A DNA stretch of 38,307 bases from Lentimicrobium sp. (GCA_024709105.1 JANJXJ010000045.1:1-38307), one strand, 5' to 3'; positions 18,501-26,969 are shown, counted from the stretch's first letter. Numbers and translations are program-made. The notes: a model not told the origin generated them from the sequence alone.

Positions 18501-18558
18501 GCCCGGAGACATTAGTATTAATTAAAAGTCCAAAAAGCAGTAAAGCCAGTATTCTCAT
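15514..18558 (-). CDS. Sensor histidine kinase: propeller, Y_Y_Y domain, LytS-type kinase
   Basis: The 1014-residue membrane sensor has a signal peptide (1-19). A periplasmic seven-bladed-type beta-propeller region (about 25-640) follows, with two-component-propeller repeats such as GNIWIGT, KNRMWIGT and KQNIWIGS. A Y_Y_Y domain (about 685-755; YRYRLLGFSNRWSEF) and one membrane helix (about 758-781) come next. The cytoplasmic kinase part is of the LytS/His_kinase type, with QMNPHFIFNSINSIQSF placing the phospho-acceptor at His814. The ATPase has PMILQPYVENAIRHG (901-915) and DNGVGR (943-948). Unlike hybrid two-component regulators of many glycan loci, it has no receiver or AraC domain. The partner is the LytTR regulator gene just upstream, with a 4-base ATGA overlap. 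The ligand is unknown; a glycan or envelope signal is possible. Confidence 0.9.
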   Translation of the reverse strand: MRILALLLFGLLINTNVSGQQNLATNYSVNNGLPSNTVRSIYKDTKNRMWIGTSAGVCLFDGKNFQVMGITEGLVGDNVFSIAEDDKQNIWIGSMKGGVSKYDGKSFVNYTEKNGLVNDLIRVVWFSKKHKLILIGTNDGCSIFDGKSFISLTAKESEVKGLFVMGFLDGDNCVNIYTYSPDYYYKYYVKTKTFKKIRASRYAKNRHSTSPLILNNGDTIVSNFNDGINVLNNGLRKSFSGCGQIFDIKQDSDGNIWLACFADYTTRKTGGLYKYDGKSIKNYNQRMGIGDRSVWALYYDSVFSQLWVGTLNEGLFKIPLSVFEWHIATDFGLKELNVKSLFQAKNKTLWIGAKNRLMIRDPKGNIKSISNKQLIEIWGNPTPYSDLEFNCIGEDSKGNVYVGKFQNNLVQFLASEQYAQPHLYKINPAGTIFDFDRFDSLYYSDKWWDRVFVNAFNTPNQGTNNPGFHPGFPIPQIVKIISSADAVWFASKSEGLFMRSKGMLFQFSKINPSLPLIINDICFDQKGNTVIGSNTGDVLIVNYDARKGLEIKHRLIPGKHIKGNTVKFIIADHTNHLFIGTNLGLNRLNLKALYQENKVIVNFFDRETGYSDYSGKTAELDHEGNIWIGTDHHLLRINTNKMNDLLDAIEPDIMIERMEVNYEEFPVLNKQLILAHDQNNLTFHFETINYLNSQQTLYRYRLLGFSNRWSEFSSETKAVYSSLNPGKYKLVAEVQNTLNNARTSRLEYDFTIKHPWYSTWWFIMLMTIAFILIIWAIMLLKIRKIRREEKIKTEFSRQLANLEIRALQSQMNPHFIFNSINSIQSFILKNKSEEALGYLMDFSKILRQTLENASREFISLDEELQYIGYYLRLEMMRFDQKFEVEIILPDHVNPQAVLIPPMILQPYVENAIRHGLMHKQNGKGKIDLIFSADADLFKCIVQDNGVGRKKSSEIESWKRPAHKPQSTRITLERIALMNQTLGTNKCSINITDLTDKNGEPAGTKVEIILLLILG

Positions 18559-19334
18559 GAATTCTTATCCTTAGTTCTCCAATGGGTAAGAACGTTAATA
18601 AACTCTTCATTTTTTCGGGTTGCAACAGGTAACCAAAGATTGTTATCCAGATAAATACCAAAATTAGACGAGCGGGAATATGATTTTATATAGTTAAGGT
18701 TAACCAGATAAGATTTATGAATACGAAAAAAATAGCTGCTTGAAAGTAATTCTTCAACATCTTTTAGTGTTCTTGACACCATAATCATGCGACCATCGGC
18801 ACTGTGAATTCTGGTATAATTTACATCACCTTCACAGTACATTATATTATTCAACTTCTCCATCTGATATCCATCAATTGTTGGAAATGCAACTTTCTGA
18901 TTCATGTCAATTCCACATAACAGGTTTGACATAAGCACATCAATCCTGGTTTGGGCAGAATTTGTGCCTCGCTTCTTTTCATACCTTAGGATTGCTTCTT
19001 TGACATCAATATAATTGATAGGTTTTAAAAGATAATCCAATGCGGCATATTTAATTGCGTCAATCGCATACTGCTTAAATGCCGTTGTAAATATTACCTC
19101 AAAAGTGATTCTTGAGAAATATTCAAAAAGTTTAAACCCGCTCTCCTGCGGCATTTCAATATCAAGGAATACTAACTCTGGCTTAGTTTGTTTAATAATT
19201 TCAACTCCCTCTTTTACAGAAGCTGCCATGCCTTTTACAACTAATTTTTCATACAGGTAGCGCTCACAAATATCCCTGAAAGCTTCTCTTGCTAAACGTT
19301 CATCATCTATTATTACGCAGGTAATTTTATTCAT
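18555..19334 (-). CDS. LytTR-family response regulator
   Basis: The 259-residue cytoplasmic regulator has a receiver domain (about 4-120) with the acidic pocket IIDDERLAREAF (Asp10, Asp11), phospho-acceptor Asp58 in LVFLDIEMP, and the KPI motif near residue 103. A LytTR DNA-binding domain follows (about 150-255), with the typical segments YTRIHSADGRMIMVSRTLKD and FFRIHKSYLVNL. This is the AgrA/LytR/AlgR class, which binds direct repeats in promoter DNA. Its stop codon overlaps the start of the sensor kinase gene, so the two proteins are translationally coupled and should work as a pair. Its targets cannot be named from this window. Confidence 0.93.
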   Translation of the reverse strand: MNKITCVIIDDERLAREAFRDICERYLYEKLVVKGMAASVKEGVEIIKQTKPELVFLDIEMPQESGFKLFEYFSRITFEVIFTTAFKQYAIDAIKYAALDYLLKPINYIDVKEAILRYEKKRGTNSAQTRIDVLMSNLLCGIDMNQKVAFPTIDGYQMEKLNNIMYCEGDVNYTRIHSADGRMIMVSRTLKDVEELLSSSYFFRIHKSYLVNLNYIKSYSRSSNFGIYLDNNLWLPVATRKNEEFINVLTHWRTKDKNS

Positions 19335-19828
19335 CTCAAACTTTGATTTTTCAGGATTAAAAGTACATAAAATTATTGTTAGATTAATGAAGACTTATTA
19401 TTCGCTGACTTATTTCGTTTAAGCGCAGGATAATTGTATTTTTTCGGGATTTATGAGCTTTTCCTTTCGGAAATTCAAAGTTATTGCTTATTGAATCTTA
19501 GGGTTGTATTTGGGATAATATTTTAAAAGCTGGGTTTAGTATTCATAAATAATTGATTGCTTAGCAGGAGTTTTGATGCGATTTGGTATTTGAAATTGGA
19601 TATTCTGTAATTTATTAAAATACTGACTTTGCTCGTAAAAATTTTTATCTGCATTCAGGTTGCTATTTTCTTAATAGCAATATTTATCATTGTCAGTTTG
19701 CTACAAGTTATTATAACAGAAAATTAACTTTGAGCATTTTATCGCCACCTTCATTTTCCATCCCCCCCATCCTCAAACTTTAACAGATACTTTCTGTTTA
19801 TAGTCGCAATAAAACAATCACTACTCAT
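19335..19828. promoter_or_regulatory. Divergent gap between the response regulator and the ABC transporter
   Basis: This 494-base AT-rich gap has no credible gene. It contains a minus-strand -7 candidate for the signalling operon (TAACTTTG read on the minus strand, 19476-19483). There is a perfect 8-base hairpin, TTGCTATT at 19660-19667 and AATAGCAA at 19673-19680, with a TTCTT loop. A plus-strand -7 candidate for the ABC gene, TAACTTTG, lies at 19725-19732. The -33 partner is not well placed for either promoter. Confidence 0.45.
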
Positions 19829-21604
19829 ATGCCTGCCGAAACTCCATCGCGGAAAATTACACTCGACGGTTTGCGAAAGCTTTACCGCATATTCGGTTAC
19901 ATCAAACCGTATCGTTACCAGTATGCACTAGGATTGTTGTTTCTTTTGGGGTCAAGTGTTACCAGCCTGCTTTTTCCGAAACTGCTGGGCGAATTGGTTG
20001 AGCTGGGAAACCTGGGAAAGCTGGGCGAAGAAATTGACCGCCTTGCTGTTATTCTTATCGCTGTGCTGCTGGCACAATCCTTATTTTCATATTTCAGAAT
20101 TTTCCTTTTTGTTAGAGTAGCCGAAAGGGCACTTGCCGATTTGCGCCGGCATACCTTCAACCACCTGATCAGGCTTCCGATGAAGTTTTTTCAGCAACAC
20201 AGGGTTGGAGAGCTGAACAGCAGAATTTCGTCGGATATTACCCTGCTGCAGGATGCCCTTACAAGTACCCTGGCTGAATTTATCAGACAGGTGATTATTA
20301 TTGCCGGAGGCATTGTTCTTATGGCAATTACATCAGTAAAACTGACTCTTTTTATGCTGGCCATTGTGCCACTGGTTTTTATTCTGGTAGGATTTTTCGG
20401 CAGGTATATCAGGAAATTAAGTAAAAAGGCACAGGCACAGGTGGCCGATTCCAATACCATTGTTGAAGAAACTTTACAGGGTGTTCAAAGTGTGAAAGCT
20501 TTTACAAATGAATCTTACGAAATGAACCGTTACCAGAAGATTACCGAAGAAATAGCCCTCACCGGCATTAAGAACGGAGTAATCAGAGGTGCTTTTTCTT
20601 CATTTGTGATTCTTGGGATTTTCGGTACCATGGTGGCAGTAATCTGGAAAGGAGCTGCATTGCTGGGTGCCGGCGAAATATCAACCGGCGATCTGTTTTC
20701 ATTTGTTATTTACACTGTATTTATTGGTGGTACCATTGGTGGGCTTGCCGATGTATTTGCCCGGGTTCAAAAATTTATAGGAGCTACCGAAGACTTGTTT
20801 GATATCTTCAACGAAGTGCCTGAAGCTGTTGGAGAGGAAGTTGAAACAGCAAAAAGTCGGGCATTTAATGGTCAGATCAGGTTTGAGAATGTTTCATTCA
20901 GTTACCCTTCGCGCACGGATTTCAAGGTGCTGGATAACATCAGTCTTGAAGTTGCACCGGGATCTTTGGTTGCCCTGGTAGGCCATAGTGGTGCCGGAAA
21001 ATCAACCCTGGTTAACCTGCTGCTCAGGCTTTATGAGCCGGTGTCAGGAAAAATTACTTTCGATGGAACAGACTCTGCCGGTATTCCTTTGCCGGTGCTC
21101 AGATCACAAATGGCGGTGGTGCCTCAGGATATCTTTCTTTTTGGGGGAACCATACGCGAAAATATAGCTTATGGCCGCATAGGAGCTACACCTGAAATGG
21201 TGGAAGAGGCTGCAAAAAAGGCCAATGCCTGGGATTTTATTTCGAAATTTCCCGAAGGGTTGGATACGCTGGTAGGAGAGCGGGGCACACAGCTTTCGGG
21301 CGGGCAAAGGCAACGAATTGCCATCGCCAGAGCAGTGCTTAAAGATCCAAGGATACTGATTCTGGATGAAGCTACCTCGTCACTCGATTCTGAAAATGAA
21401 AAGCTTGTTCAGGATGCGCTTGAAAAACTTATGAAAGGAAGAACATCGGTGGTGATTGCCCACAGGCTTTCGACCATTCGCAGAGCCGATCTTATATTGG
21501 TGATGGACAACGGCAAAATCGCAGAGTATGGTAAACATGAAGACCTGCTGAAATCAGACAAAGGGATTTACAAAAGCCTGAGCGAATTGCAGATGAATCT
21601 TTAG
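19829..21604 (+). CDS. ABC exporter, fused permease and ATPase (MsbA-like)
   Basis: The 591-residue half-transporter should act as a homodimer in the inner membrane. The N-terminal part (about 20-310) has six predicted membrane helices. The nucleotide-binding domain (about 350-590) has Walker A GHSGAGKST (385-393), signature LSGGQ (489-493), Walker B ILILDE with catalytic Glu514, and the H-loop segment AHRLST. The family includes the lipid A flippase MsbA and multidrug or peptide exporters, and the sequence does not decide between them. In many Bacteroidota several such genes exist, so I give no gene symbol. The gene stands alone on the plus strand, 494 bases from its divergent neighbour and 239 bases before nadB. 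Confidence 0.9.
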   Translation: MPAETPSRKITLDGLRKLYRIFGYIKPYRYQYALGLLFLLGSSVTSLLFPKLLGELVELGNLGKLGEEIDRLAVILIAVLLAQSLFSYFRIFLFVRVAERALADLRRHTFNHLIRLPMKFFQQHRVGELNSRISSDITLLQDALTSTLAEFIRQVIIIAGGIVLMAITSVKLTLFMLAIVPLVFILVGFFGRYIRKLSKKAQAQVADSNTIVEETLQGVQSVKAFTNESYEMNRYQKITEEIALTGIKNGVIRGAFSSFVILGIFGTMVAVIWKGAALLGAGEISTGDLFSFVIYTVFIGGTIGGLADVFARVQKFIGATEDLFDIFNEVPEAVGEEVETAKSRAFNGQIRFENVSFSYPSRTDFKVLDNISLEVAPGSLVALVGHSGAGKSTLVNLLLRLYEPVSGKITFDGTDSAGIPLPVLRSQMAVVPQDIFLFGGTIRENIAYGRIGATPEMVEEAAKKANAWDFISKFPEGLDTLVGERGTQLSGGQRQRIAIARAVLKDPRILILDEATSSLDSENEKLVQDALEKLMKGRTSVVIAHRLSTIRRADLILVMDNGKIAEYGKHEDLLKSDKGIYKSLSELQMNL

Positions 21605-21815
21605 CTTTTTTCAATCCCAAAAGAGTGACGGACTGTAAAACTTCCGGAATAAATACTGGCAGATAAACCAATTCCGGATTATCGGTAATTACCATATTTT
21701 ACCCCTTGGTTAGTTCATTCAATAAAGAATTTTTTCAGATAACTGAAGTATGAATAAATAAGCCAATATTTCATCTGCTGTTTGCCTTAAAAATCAATCA
21801 AAACTTAATTAATAG

Positions 21816-21823
21816 TAATTTTG
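21816..21823 (+). promoter_or_regulatory. -7 element before nadB
   Basis: TAATTTTG matches the TAnnTTTG consensus and lies 20 bases before the nadB start codon. No clear -33 TTTG is seen at the usual distance. The preceding 200 bases after the ABC gene hold no other recognisable feature and no obvious terminator. Confidence 0.4.
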
Positions 21824-21843
21824 AGCCCTTTAATCAATGATTC

Positions 21844-23409
21844 ATGAGAAAGAAAGTTGATTTTCTGGTTATAGGAACCGGCATTGCAGGCTTAAGCTAT
21901 TCACTGAAGGTAGCTCCTTATGGTAAAGTGTGTATCGTTACCAAGTCAGAAGCCGAGGAGAGTGCCACCCGTTATGCTCAGGGAGGCATTGCTGCGGTAA
22001 TGTACACCCCTGATACCTACGAAAAGCATATCCGCGACACCATGATTGCCGGCGACGACCTGAGCGATCCTGAAATTGTAAGGATTACCATTACCGAATC
22101 TACCGACAGGGTAAAAGAACTGATTGAATGGGGGGTGGCTTTTGACAAAAACCAATCCGGGCAATATGATCTGGCTAAAGAAGGCGGACATTCAGAGTTC
22201 AGGGTGCTTCATCACAAGGATCAGACCGGCGCGGAAATCGAAAAAATACTTCTGGATAGAGTCAAGGAACATAAAAACATCGAAATTCTTGAAAATCACT
22301 TTGCACTTGACCTGATCACAGAGCATCATCTGGGCGTGGAAACCGACAGGCATAAAGGCGAAATCAATTGTTTCGGGGCTTATGTGCTGAATAAGGCAAA
22401 CCATCAGATTATGACCATACTGGCCAAAACTACCATGATTGCTACCGGTGGTGCAGGCAATGTGTATGCCACCACCACCAACCCTCCTGTTGCCACCGGA
22501 GATGGAATTGCCATGGTTAGGCGGGCTAAGGGTGAAATCGAAAAAATGGAATTCATTCAGTTTCACCCTACTTCACTGTACAACCCTGCTGAAAAGCCTT
22601 CTTTTTTAATTACAGAAGCCTTGCGGGGATCTGGTGCAGTGCTCAAAACCAGGCAGGGCAAGGAATTTATGCAAAAATACGATGCCCGGCTTTCGCTTGC
22701 ACCCCGCGATATCGTGGCCAGAGCCATTGACAATGAGCTGAAAATAAGCGGCGATGATTACGTTTGCCTCGATGCACGGCATTTGGATATGCAGGTAATT
22801 CTGAGTCATTTTCCGGCAATTTATGCCAAATGCCTGAGTATTGGTATTGATATGACCAAAATTATGATTCCGGTTGTGCCTGCTGCCCATTATACCTGCG
22901 GAGGTATAAAAGTAGACGAATGTGGCCGAAGTACCATCAACAACCTTTATGCCTCGGGTGAGTGTGCTTCTACAGGATTGCACGGAGCCAACAGGCTTGC
23001 ATCCAACTCGCTGCTCGAATCGCTGGTTTTTTCTCACAGAGCTGCAAAAAATGCAACAGAAAAGCTGGAAAAACTGCAGTTCAATAATAAAATACCCGAC
23101 TGGAATGCCTCCGGGACAGTATTTAACGAGGAAATGGTTCTCATTACGCAGTCGCTCAAGGAATTACAGGGAATTATGACCAACTATGTGGGCATTGTAA
23201 GATCGAACCTCAGGCTCAAACGTGCTCAGGACAGGTTACAGATACTCGATGCCGAAATTGAAGACCTGTATGAAAAATCGGTGCTTACCGAAAAAATCTG
23301 TGAGCTCAGGAATATGATTACAGTTGCCGGTTTGATAATAAAAATGGCAGCCGAACGCAAAGAAAGTCGTGGATTACATCATTCCATTGATTATCCAAGG
23401 CATTATTAG
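21844..23409 (+). CDS. nadB: L-aspartate oxidase
   Basis: This FAD enzyme oxidises L-aspartate to iminoaspartate, the first step of de novo NAD synthesis; quinolinate synthase NadA uses the product. The 521-residue protein has the FAD-binding motif GTGIAG at 11-16. It also has the NadB/succinate-dehydrogenase flavoprotein signatures SATRYAQGGIAAV, HHKDQTGAEI, GGAGNVYATTTNP, EFIQFHPT, LAPRDIVARAI, HYTCGGI and GANRLASNSLLE. The SATRYAQGG segment and the short C-terminal helical domain favour NadB over the succinate dehydrogenase or fumarate reductase subunit, which would also have membrane and iron-sulfur partners next door. It is cytoplasmic, with no signal peptide. nadA and nadC are not adjacent, so the pathway is scattered in this genome. 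Confidence 0.93.
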   Translation: MRKKVDFLVIGTGIAGLSYSLKVAPYGKVCIVTKSEAEESATRYAQGGIAAVMYTPDTYEKHIRDTMIAGDDLSDPEIVRITITESTDRVKELIEWGVAFDKNQSGQYDLAKEGGHSEFRVLHHKDQTGAEIEKILLDRVKEHKNIEILENHFALDLITEHHLGVETDRHKGEINCFGAYVLNKANHQIMTILAKTTMIATGGAGNVYATTTNPPVATGDGIAMVRRAKGEIEKMEFIQFHPTSLYNPAEKPSFLITEALRGSGAVLKTRQGKEFMQKYDARLSLAPRDIVARAIDNELKISGDDYVCLDARHLDMQVILSHFPAIYAKCLSIGIDMTKIMIPVVPAAHYTCGGIKVDECGRSTINNLYASGECASTGLHGANRLASNSLLESLVFSHRAAKNATEKLEKLQFNNKIPDWNASGTVFNEEMVLITQSLKELQGIMTNYVGIVRSNLRLKRAQDRLQILDAEIEDLYEKSVLTEKICELRNMITVAGLIIKMAAERKESRGLHHSIDYPRHY

Positions 23410-23517
23410 GTTCTTTAAACATTGCCGGATTAATTTGCGCTGTAAAAAATCAGAAATTCTGCCAGAATTTTGAAACCGGCGTACCTCAAGAGTTGTTTTA
23501 TCTTAAAAATTAACAAT

Positions 23518-24051
23518 ATGGCTTTAATCAGAGAAGTAAAAGGAATACATCCGAAGTTCGGGAAAAACTGCTTTTTTGCAGAAAACGCTACTGTGGTCGG
23601 TGAAGTTGAAATGGGCGACAACTGCAGTGTTTGGTTTAATGCCGTAGTTCGAGGCGACGTGCATTATATCAAAATCGGAAACAACGTCAATATTCAGGAT
23701 GGTGCTGTTATCCATTGCACTTACCAGAAATCGCCGGTTAACATAGGCAATAATGTATCAATAGCACACAATGCTATTGTTCATGGTTGCACCATTCGCG
23801 ATAATGTGCTTATTGGCATGGGCGCAATTGTAATGGATGATGTGGTGGTTGAAAGTAATTCCATCATCGCTGCCGGAGCAGTGGTATCGCAGGGTACAGT
23901 GGTGGAATCAGGTAGTGTTTATGCAGGCATTCCTGCCAAAAAGATAAAATCCATTGACACCAAACTACTCGAAGGGCAGGTAAACCGCATTTCGAAAAGC
24001 TATACCATGTATGCCAGCTGGCATGACCCGTCCATTGAACCTTTGACATAA
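23518..24051 (+). CDS. Gamma-class carbonic-anhydrase-like hexapeptide protein
   Basis: The protein is a left-handed beta-helix trimer of the gamma-carbonic anhydrase/YrdA/PaaY type. From the ATG at 23518 it has 177 residues; an upstream in-frame ATG at 23470 would add 16 residues that do not belong to the fold, and the family begins right at the chosen start. Hexapeptide repeats run from about 10 to 150. The three expected metal-binding histidines are His66 (AVIHC), His84 (SIAHN) and His89 (IVHG). Arg45, Asp47 (VVRGDVHY) and Gln60 (NVNIQDG) match conserved active-site positions. Carbonic anhydrase activity is uncertain because many family members lack it. It is likely cytoplasmic and could be transcribed with nadB, 108 bases upstream. 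Confidence 0.85.
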   Translation: MALIREVKGIHPKFGKNCFFAENATVVGEVEMGDNCSVWFNAVVRGDVHYIKIGNNVNIQDGAVIHCTYQKSPVNIGNNVSIAHNAIVHGCTIRDNVLIGMGAIVMDDVVVESNSIIAAGAVVSQGTVVESGSVYAGIPAKKIKSIDTKLLEGQVNRISKSYTMYASWHDPSIEPLT

Positions 24052-24168
24052 GTTTTTGTTATTCTGGCATCTGGGCAGGATTTGAATGCTTCAGGCTGAC
24101 AAACTGTCAATTTTTTATTAACGGCAAACTTTTTGCTGAAGTTAACTGCAAATCAAAACAAGAAAAAA

Positions 24169-24846
24169 ATGGGTTACTTAGTAATATTTGGTGTCTTTAT
24201 GCTGCTTAGTTGGGCAGTTGGCGCCACTTTAAAGTCAAAATTCAGGAAATTCAGCCTTATTCCGGTTAACTATGGGTTGAGCGGGCGTGATATTGCTGAA
24301 AAAATGCTGCGCGACAACGGGGTTACTGATGTTCAGGTGGTATCGGTTCAGGGTGAACTTTCTGATCACTACAATCCGGCAAACAAAACCGTTAACCTGA
24401 GCCCCGATGTATATCATGGCCGGCATATTGCCGCTGCTGCCGTGGCTGCGCATGAGTGCGGACATGCCATTCAGCATGCAACAGCCTACTCATGGTTGCA
24501 GATGCGTTCACAAATGGTACCCATGGTAAGTTTTGCCTCAAAATGGGTGCAATGGGTACTGCTTGGAGGTATTTTGCTGGTGAATACTTTTCCCCAGTTA
24601 TTGCTTGCTGGTATAGTTCTTTTTGCGCTTACCACACTTTTCAGCTTTATTACACTTCCTGTTGAGATTGACGCAAGCCGCAGGGCAATTGCATGGCTCG
24701 ATGGAAGCGGAATTGCCACTACCGCCACTCTTCCCAAGGCCCAGGAGGCCCTCAGGTGGGCTGCATACACATATGTAATTGCTGCACTGGCTTCATTAGC
24801 AACATTGCTGTACTACATAATGATTTACATGGGAAGAAGAGATTAA
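24169..24846 (+). CDS. Membrane zinc metallopeptidase (YugP-like)
   Basis: From the ATG at 24169 the protein has 225 residues, the usual length of the Zn_peptidase_2/YugP family. The TTG-initiated extension upstream is not needed. One membrane helix lies at about 1-20, followed by a region with SGRDIAEKMLRDNGV. The zinc motif HECGH is at 95-99 inside AAHECGHAIQHA. Two or three further membrane helices follow (about 125-165 and 195-220), with the segment LPVEIDASRRAIAWL between them, typical of the family. It should be an inner-membrane protease with unknown targets. A terminator follows 22 bases after the stop. Confidence 0.88.
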   Translation: MGYLVIFGVFMLLSWAVGATLKSKFRKFSLIPVNYGLSGRDIAEKMLRDNGVTDVQVVSVQGELSDHYNPANKTVNLSPDVYHGRHIAAAAVAAHECGHAIQHATAYSWLQMRSQMVPMVSFASKWVQWVLLGGILLVNTFPQLLLAGIVLFALTTLFSFITLPVEIDASRRAIAWLDGSGIATTATLPKAQEALRWAAYTYVIAALASLATLLYYIMIYMGRRD

Positions 24847-24867
24847 TAAGCCAACTTGAAAAAAATG

Positions 24868-24896
24868 GAGTCTGCATTATGCGGACTCTTTTTTTT
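24868..24896 (+). terminator. Rho-independent terminator after the zinc peptidase gene
   Basis: A hairpin with arms GAGTCTGCA (24868-24876) and TGCGGACTC (24880-24888), one G-T pair and a three-base loop, is followed by eight T. It ends the nadB-side plus-strand genes. The next 180 bases up to the convergent gene show nothing recognisable. Confidence 0.8.
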
Positions 24897-25082
24897 ATTT
24901 GGTATTCAGGGTTTGAAGAACCGATTGTATTAAATTAGCTTGTTTGGTAACATTTTTCATATTTCCAAGCAGGTATTTTTATAGCTGGATCAGTATTATA
25001 AGTGCCACCAATTTTTAAACAGCAATAAAACTTTTGATATTATGGAGTCTGTAATTCTTTTCATCATTGCTGATAGCTATTT

Positions 25083-26249
25083 TCAAATCTTGAAATAAAT
25101 GTACTCAATGGTAATATTTTTTACTATTTTACCATTTTCATTTAAAACCTTGATATGACTTATATTGCCTTGGTTGTTGTAATCAAGCAGCCACCTAGTT
25201 TCTGCTGGCCTGCTGGCATAATCTGTTTTATCTGAAAGTTTCATCTCAGCTATCTGATTACCAGAATTGGTTTTTATCCCAAATATCTTGTGTTGCGGGG
25301 TTGGTGATCCTGATATGAATTCGAACTCATTATAATTTTGCTCTTTCCTGGTTGTGATTGTAGAGTAAACCCGTTCAGACTGTCGTGTTATTTTTGACTG
25401 AAGTTGTCCGGTTTCATCATAACTGTAAGAAGTAGTGGCAAGAGATGATTTTCCTTTTTTCTCAATATTTGTAAGTTTATTATCATGATACAGATAATTT
25501 ATTGAATATTTGATTTTTCCTTTACTGTTTTTTACCTCTTGCAATACCAACTGCTGTTCTTCATTGTATATGTAACTGGTAATGGTTTGTGGTATAAATG
25601 TTCTTTGAACCGAATTGCTATGCCTTTTTTCATAAGGAAATCCGTTTCGGTATCTTATTTCTGTTCTTTTTTTTGAAATAGAAGCAGAACCATTGTCAAT
25701 CCATTCCAAAATACGCAAAGTATCGCCGGCTATATGTTCATTGAATTGTTTCAGGTTTTCTTTGTCACGAAAACCTGAGGAAACTACCTTATTGTTGACA
25801 TATTTGACCGTCTTGCTTTTCCCTTTTGATGAATTTATTTGCTCCAGCAGCAGTGTGTCAACATCCCATTTAAAAGAGAGTTCAAAAATGAGCTTATTCC
25901 CGTCAATAAATCTGACCTCCATCGCTGAATCTTTTGGAATATAGGGAATCATCGGGTCTGTAATTGCAGCAAATATCTCTTTCTGATAATAGTCTTTGAA
26001 GTCTGGTGTTTTTTCATCTTCAAAAAAATCAGTTTCCATAAACAAAGGATTATTCTGATATGAAACGCTTCCAATAAAGAAAAACCCCGGAAAAAAGAAA
26101 AACAACGGAACAGTCCGGTTAAAATCATTCAGTGCCTGATGCAGGATTGTGCTGTTTATTGTCCTGTTTATGGGTTGCATTGCCGGACTTTGTCCAATAG
26201 CCTGAAGCGTAATTATAATTGCGCCCAGAAATGCCAATGGTTTTTTCAT
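25083..26249 (-). CDS. Secreted protein with YD-like repeats, function unknown
   Basis: The 388-residue protein begins with a signal peptide (about 1-19, cleavage before QSPAMQ), so it is exported. The middle and C-terminal parts contain repeated strand pairs such as NYLYHDNKLTNIEKKG, TSYSYDETGQLQSKI, SYIYNEEQQLVLQEV and LDYNNQGNISHIKVLNENG. This is the spacing of RHS/YD-like beta repeats found in many unannotated Bacteroidota outer-surface proteins. I recognise no catalytic motif and no type IX sorting tail. The N-terminal hundred residues are aromatic-rich (LFFFFPGFFFIG at about 49-60), perhaps a buried segment. The gene is monocistronic with a well-formed promoter upstream. No function is proposed. 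Confidence 0.75.
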   Translation of the reverse strand: MKKPLAFLGAIIITLQAIGQSPAMQPINRTINSTILHQALNDFNRTVPLFFFFPGFFFIGSVSYQNNPLFMETDFFEDEKTPDFKDYYQKEIFAAITDPMIPYIPKDSAMEVRFIDGNKLIFELSFKWDVDTLLLEQINSSKGKSKTVKYVNNKVVSSGFRDKENLKQFNEHIAGDTLRILEWIDNGSASISKKRTEIRYRNGFPYEKRHSNSVQRTFIPQTITSYIYNEEQQLVLQEVKNSKGKIKYSINYLYHDNKLTNIEKKGKSSLATTSYSYDETGQLQSKITRQSERVYSTITTRKEQNYNEFEFISGSPTPQHKIFGIKTNSGNQIAEMKLSDKTDYASRPAETRWLLDYNNQGNISHIKVLNENGKIVKNITIEYIYFKI

Positions 26250-26332
26250 ATTACTACAAGTCTAAGTTAATATCCTTTGGTTAAAAATTTTTGCCTTTTG
26301 TCATGTGTTTGATTCACAACCCTAATTCATGG

Positions 26333-26363
26333 CAAATCTATAATATTGTGGCTAATTCTCAAA
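26333..26363 (-). promoter_or_regulatory. Promoter of the YD-repeat protein gene
   Basis: On the minus strand TTTG (26360-26363) and TAGATTTG (26333-26340) are separated by 19 bases, an excellent match to the Bacteroidota -33/-7 pattern. It would give a leader of about 75-80 bases before the start codon at 26249. Confidence 0.65.
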
Positions 26364-26414
26364 TCCCATATGAAAAGATTTTTGGCTTTCCTTATGTCTG
26401 TTGCCAGAATTTTG

Positions 26415-26969
26415 TTAATATGACATTTCCAGCAATCTCAAACAGGTGGCTAAATTCCGGGTTGTGACAGCCTGCCCGGCTTTCTTTTCAAGAAACTGAT
26501 TCGATAGTTTAGATTTGGCATAGTTTTCCGGTATAAATGTATAAATAACGCCTTCTCCGGCTTTTATCAACTCCGGGGAATAGTCATTCTGTTCGAGCTT
26601 TTTGAGCTCCTGGCTAACTTCCGGAGTTTTCAGAAAGGTAATAAAAAGTCTTTTGTGGTCATTTGTAATTTGCTCTGGCAGGGGATTGGCAGTTACCATC
26701 TTTTCAAACCTGCTTCGTAATATTGCAATGGCTGGCACTCTCAGATTAAAGCACCTGTTAATGATCTCTTCAATTTTTTCGGCAACCTCTTGTTCCTGAT
26801 TGTGCTCGTCACTAAGCACAACATTTCCGCTTTGTATGTAGGTTTTAACGTTCACATACCCTGAATCTGTCAAAACCTTGCGCAGTTCTTCCATGCGTAT
26901 GATGTTTTTACCGCTTACATTAACAGCTTTTAAAAGCACAATGAAGGTTTCCCGGTTGTTGGTATTCAT
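26415..26969 (-). CDS. DUF1697 family protein
   Basis: The 184-residue cytoplasmic protein matches the DUF1697 family: the N-terminal stretch FIVLLKAVNVSGKNIIRMEE is followed by LRKVLTDSGYVNVKTYIQSG and NVVLS, all family hallmarks. The family forms a small alpha/beta fold and has no agreed biochemical role. Its start overlaps the end of the HAD hydrolase gene by 4 bases (26966-26969), so the two are translationally coupled. The C-terminal segment RNLATCLRLLEM also fits the family ending (TTRNWNT-type). Confidence 0.85.
   Translation of the reverse strand: MNTNNRETFIVLLKAVNVSGKNIIRMEELRKVLTDSGYVNVKTYIQSGNVVLSDEHNQEQEVAEKIEEIINRCFNLRVPAIAILRSRFEKMVTANPLPEQITNDHKRLFITFLKTPEVSQELKKLEQNDYSPELIKAGEGVIYTFIPENYAKSKLSNQFLEKKAGQAVTTRNLATCLRLLEMSY

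Noticed and set aside
22192-23037. Two minus-strand open frames opposite nadB
   Set aside because: They are shadows of the nadB coding sequence; nadB carries all expected flavoprotein motifs.
23470-23517. Upstream start for the carbonic-anhydrase-like gene
   Set aside because: The added residues do not belong to the hexapeptide fold and family members begin at the ATG of 23518.
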